6,791 bases of DNA from Clostridiales bacterium. Its GTDB lineage: Bacteria; Bacillota; Clostridia; Oscillospirales; Acutalibacteraceae. How positions within the stretch are numbered: position 1 is the first letter of the stretch; each line of letters opens with the position of its first letter. Below the pieces are notes generated by a model, which saw only the letters and a list, made by a program, of their open reading frames with translations, searched no databases and had not been told where the DNA came from. The stretch spans positions 1-6,791 of the forward strand of contig JAJBVC010000090.1 in assembly GCA_020860025.1 (NCBI GenBank). Direction: 5' to 3'. Of the stretch, positions 5,846 through 6,791 are shown piece after piece. A program made the translations under genes and the position numbers.

Positions 5846-6791
5846 ATGAGTTCAAATTTAAGCGGTTTTACGAAGAAGGATTCATCCTGCTTAAAAGGTG
5901 TTGCAATAATGATGATGCTTTATCATCATCTTTACTGTTCTGCGGGCAGGTTTGAAGACTATGAGGTTAGTTTTTGGCCTTTTAGTTATGACTTTGCAAC
6001 AGGTTTAAGTTTGGCACTTAAAATTTGCGTAAGCTTTTTTGTTTTTGTAACGGGCTATGGGCTTTACAAATCAATAAAAAACATCAGTATGAACAGAAAT
6101 GAAGTTTCAAAATGGACACTTTCAAGAACACTTAAAACGATGAGTGGATTTTATTTTGTTTTCATTTTAAGTTCGTTTGTTGCGCAAATAATTGATTCAA
6201 AATTCACTGAAACATTTTTTAGTGAAGATACTTCTGTTCCTAAAGGAATAATTTATGTATTAAGTGATTTCTTAGGCTTCAGTAATTTATTGGGTACGCC
6301 GTCGCTTAATGGTACTTGGTGGTATATGGCGGCTGCAGTTATATTTATTATATTAATACCTATCATTTTTATTATAGGTGAAAAAATCGGTTACATATCT
6401 ATATTTGCGCTTTTTTGTTTAATTCCGTATCTTTTTAATGTCGACTATCCCGGAGCAACAAATCCATTGTTATTTTTTCCTATCTTAGTTTTGGGAATGT
6501 TTTTTGCTAAATATAATATTTTTGAAAAAATTGAAAAAGGTTTGAATAAAATCAATAAATTTGCGGCATATATTTTATGTTTCATTGTTTTTGGTTTAGC
6601 AACCGTATTTTTAGCGTATATTGCAATAACAACATCATATGAAAAAATGTGGATTTTACAGCTTAATATAGCGCCTGTGGTTTACATATTGTTTCTTAGA
6701 TTTTGCGTAATAAGGATACCTGTAATTAAGCAAATACTTGATTTTTTAGGAAAACGCTCAATGAGTATATTTCTAACGCATACATTTATAA
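5846..6791 (+). CDS. Acyltransferase-3 family membrane protein (partial, 3' end outside window)
   Basis: The frame is open from the ATG at 5846 to the window end (315 codons plus one base), so the C-terminus is missing. The product is strongly hydrophobic with about eight or nine candidate membrane segments (roughly 16-33, 52-74, 97-115, 157-178, 181-197, 205-222, 238-262, 268-285, 298-315). Family signatures are an N-terminal LKGVAIMMMLYHH (16-28) with the His27/His28 pair where the acyltransferase-3 family has its conserved His, NGTWWYMAA (155-163), and LGKRSMSIFLTH (301-312). Such proteins transfer acyl, usually acetyl, groups onto cell-surface glycans or polymers across the membrane. With two polyol-phosphate transferases upstream, it may O-acylate the same polymer or its glycan; this is inference. 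GGGAG (5833-5837) sits 8 bases before the ATG, and the start abuts the previous stop, implying translational coupling. Confidence 0.85.
   Translation, partial: MSSNLSGFTKKDSSCLKGVAIMMMLYHHLYCSAGRFEDYEVSFWPFSYDFATGLSLALKICVSFFVFVTGYGLYKSIKNISMNRNEVSKWTLSRTLKTMSGFYFVFILSSFVAQIIDSKFTETFFSEDTSVPKGIIYVLSDFLGFSNLLGTPSLNGTWWYMAAAVIFIILIPIIFIIGEKIGYISIFALFCLIPYLFNVDYPGATNPLLFFPILVLGMFFAKYNIFEKIEKGLNKINKFAAYILCFIVFGLATVFLAYIAITTSYEKMWILQLNIAPVVYILFLRFCVIRIPVIKQILDFLGKRSMSIFLTHTFI

Overview
The window is AT-rich with compact gene packing. It carries strong Gram-positive ribosome binding sites, sigma-A-type promoters, a 520-residue ribonuclease Y, and two transferases of the CDP-glycerol/teichoic-acid family. 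Together these point to a low-GC Bacillota chromosome, most likely a member of the Clostridia. The assignment rests on gene content and style only; there is no rRNA gene or other taxonomic marker in the window.

Left part (1-2123, minus strand): two single-gene transcription units read leftward. The gene rny encodes RNase Y, the membrane-anchored endonuclease that starts mRNA decay in Bacillota. It has a near-consensus promoter, a perfect Shine-Dalgarno sequence and its own intrinsic terminator. After that terminator comes a short Dabb (stress-responsive alpha/beta-barrel) protein gene with its own probable promoter, ribosome binding site and terminator.

Middle (2124-2444): a 321-base divergent intergenic region. 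It holds the rny promoter with a stem-loop at the predicted 5' end of the rny mRNA, a good extended -10 promoter for the rightward operon, and two small palindromes.

Right part (2445-6791, plus strand): an operon of at least three translationally coupled genes. Two are tandem paralogous CDP-glycerol glycerophosphotransferase-family proteins overlapping by 4 bases (ATGA). The third is an integral-membrane acyltransferase-3 family protein that starts directly after the second stop codon and is cut off by the window end. The likely job of the operon is to build a glycerol-phosphate-type (or other polyol-phosphate) surface polymer and possibly O-acylate it, i.e. a teichoic acid or phosphorylated capsule. 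The exact polymer cannot be read from this window because no linkage-unit, CDP-glycerol synthesis or export genes are present. The second transferase differs from the first mainly by an inserted block of about 140 residues with an acidic stretch and a membrane-associated hydrophobic segment.

I found no mobile element, CRISPR array, tRNA or rRNA, and no clear evidence of a wholly new system. The most interesting points are the domain architecture of the tandem transferases and the regulatory layout of the divergent intergenic region.
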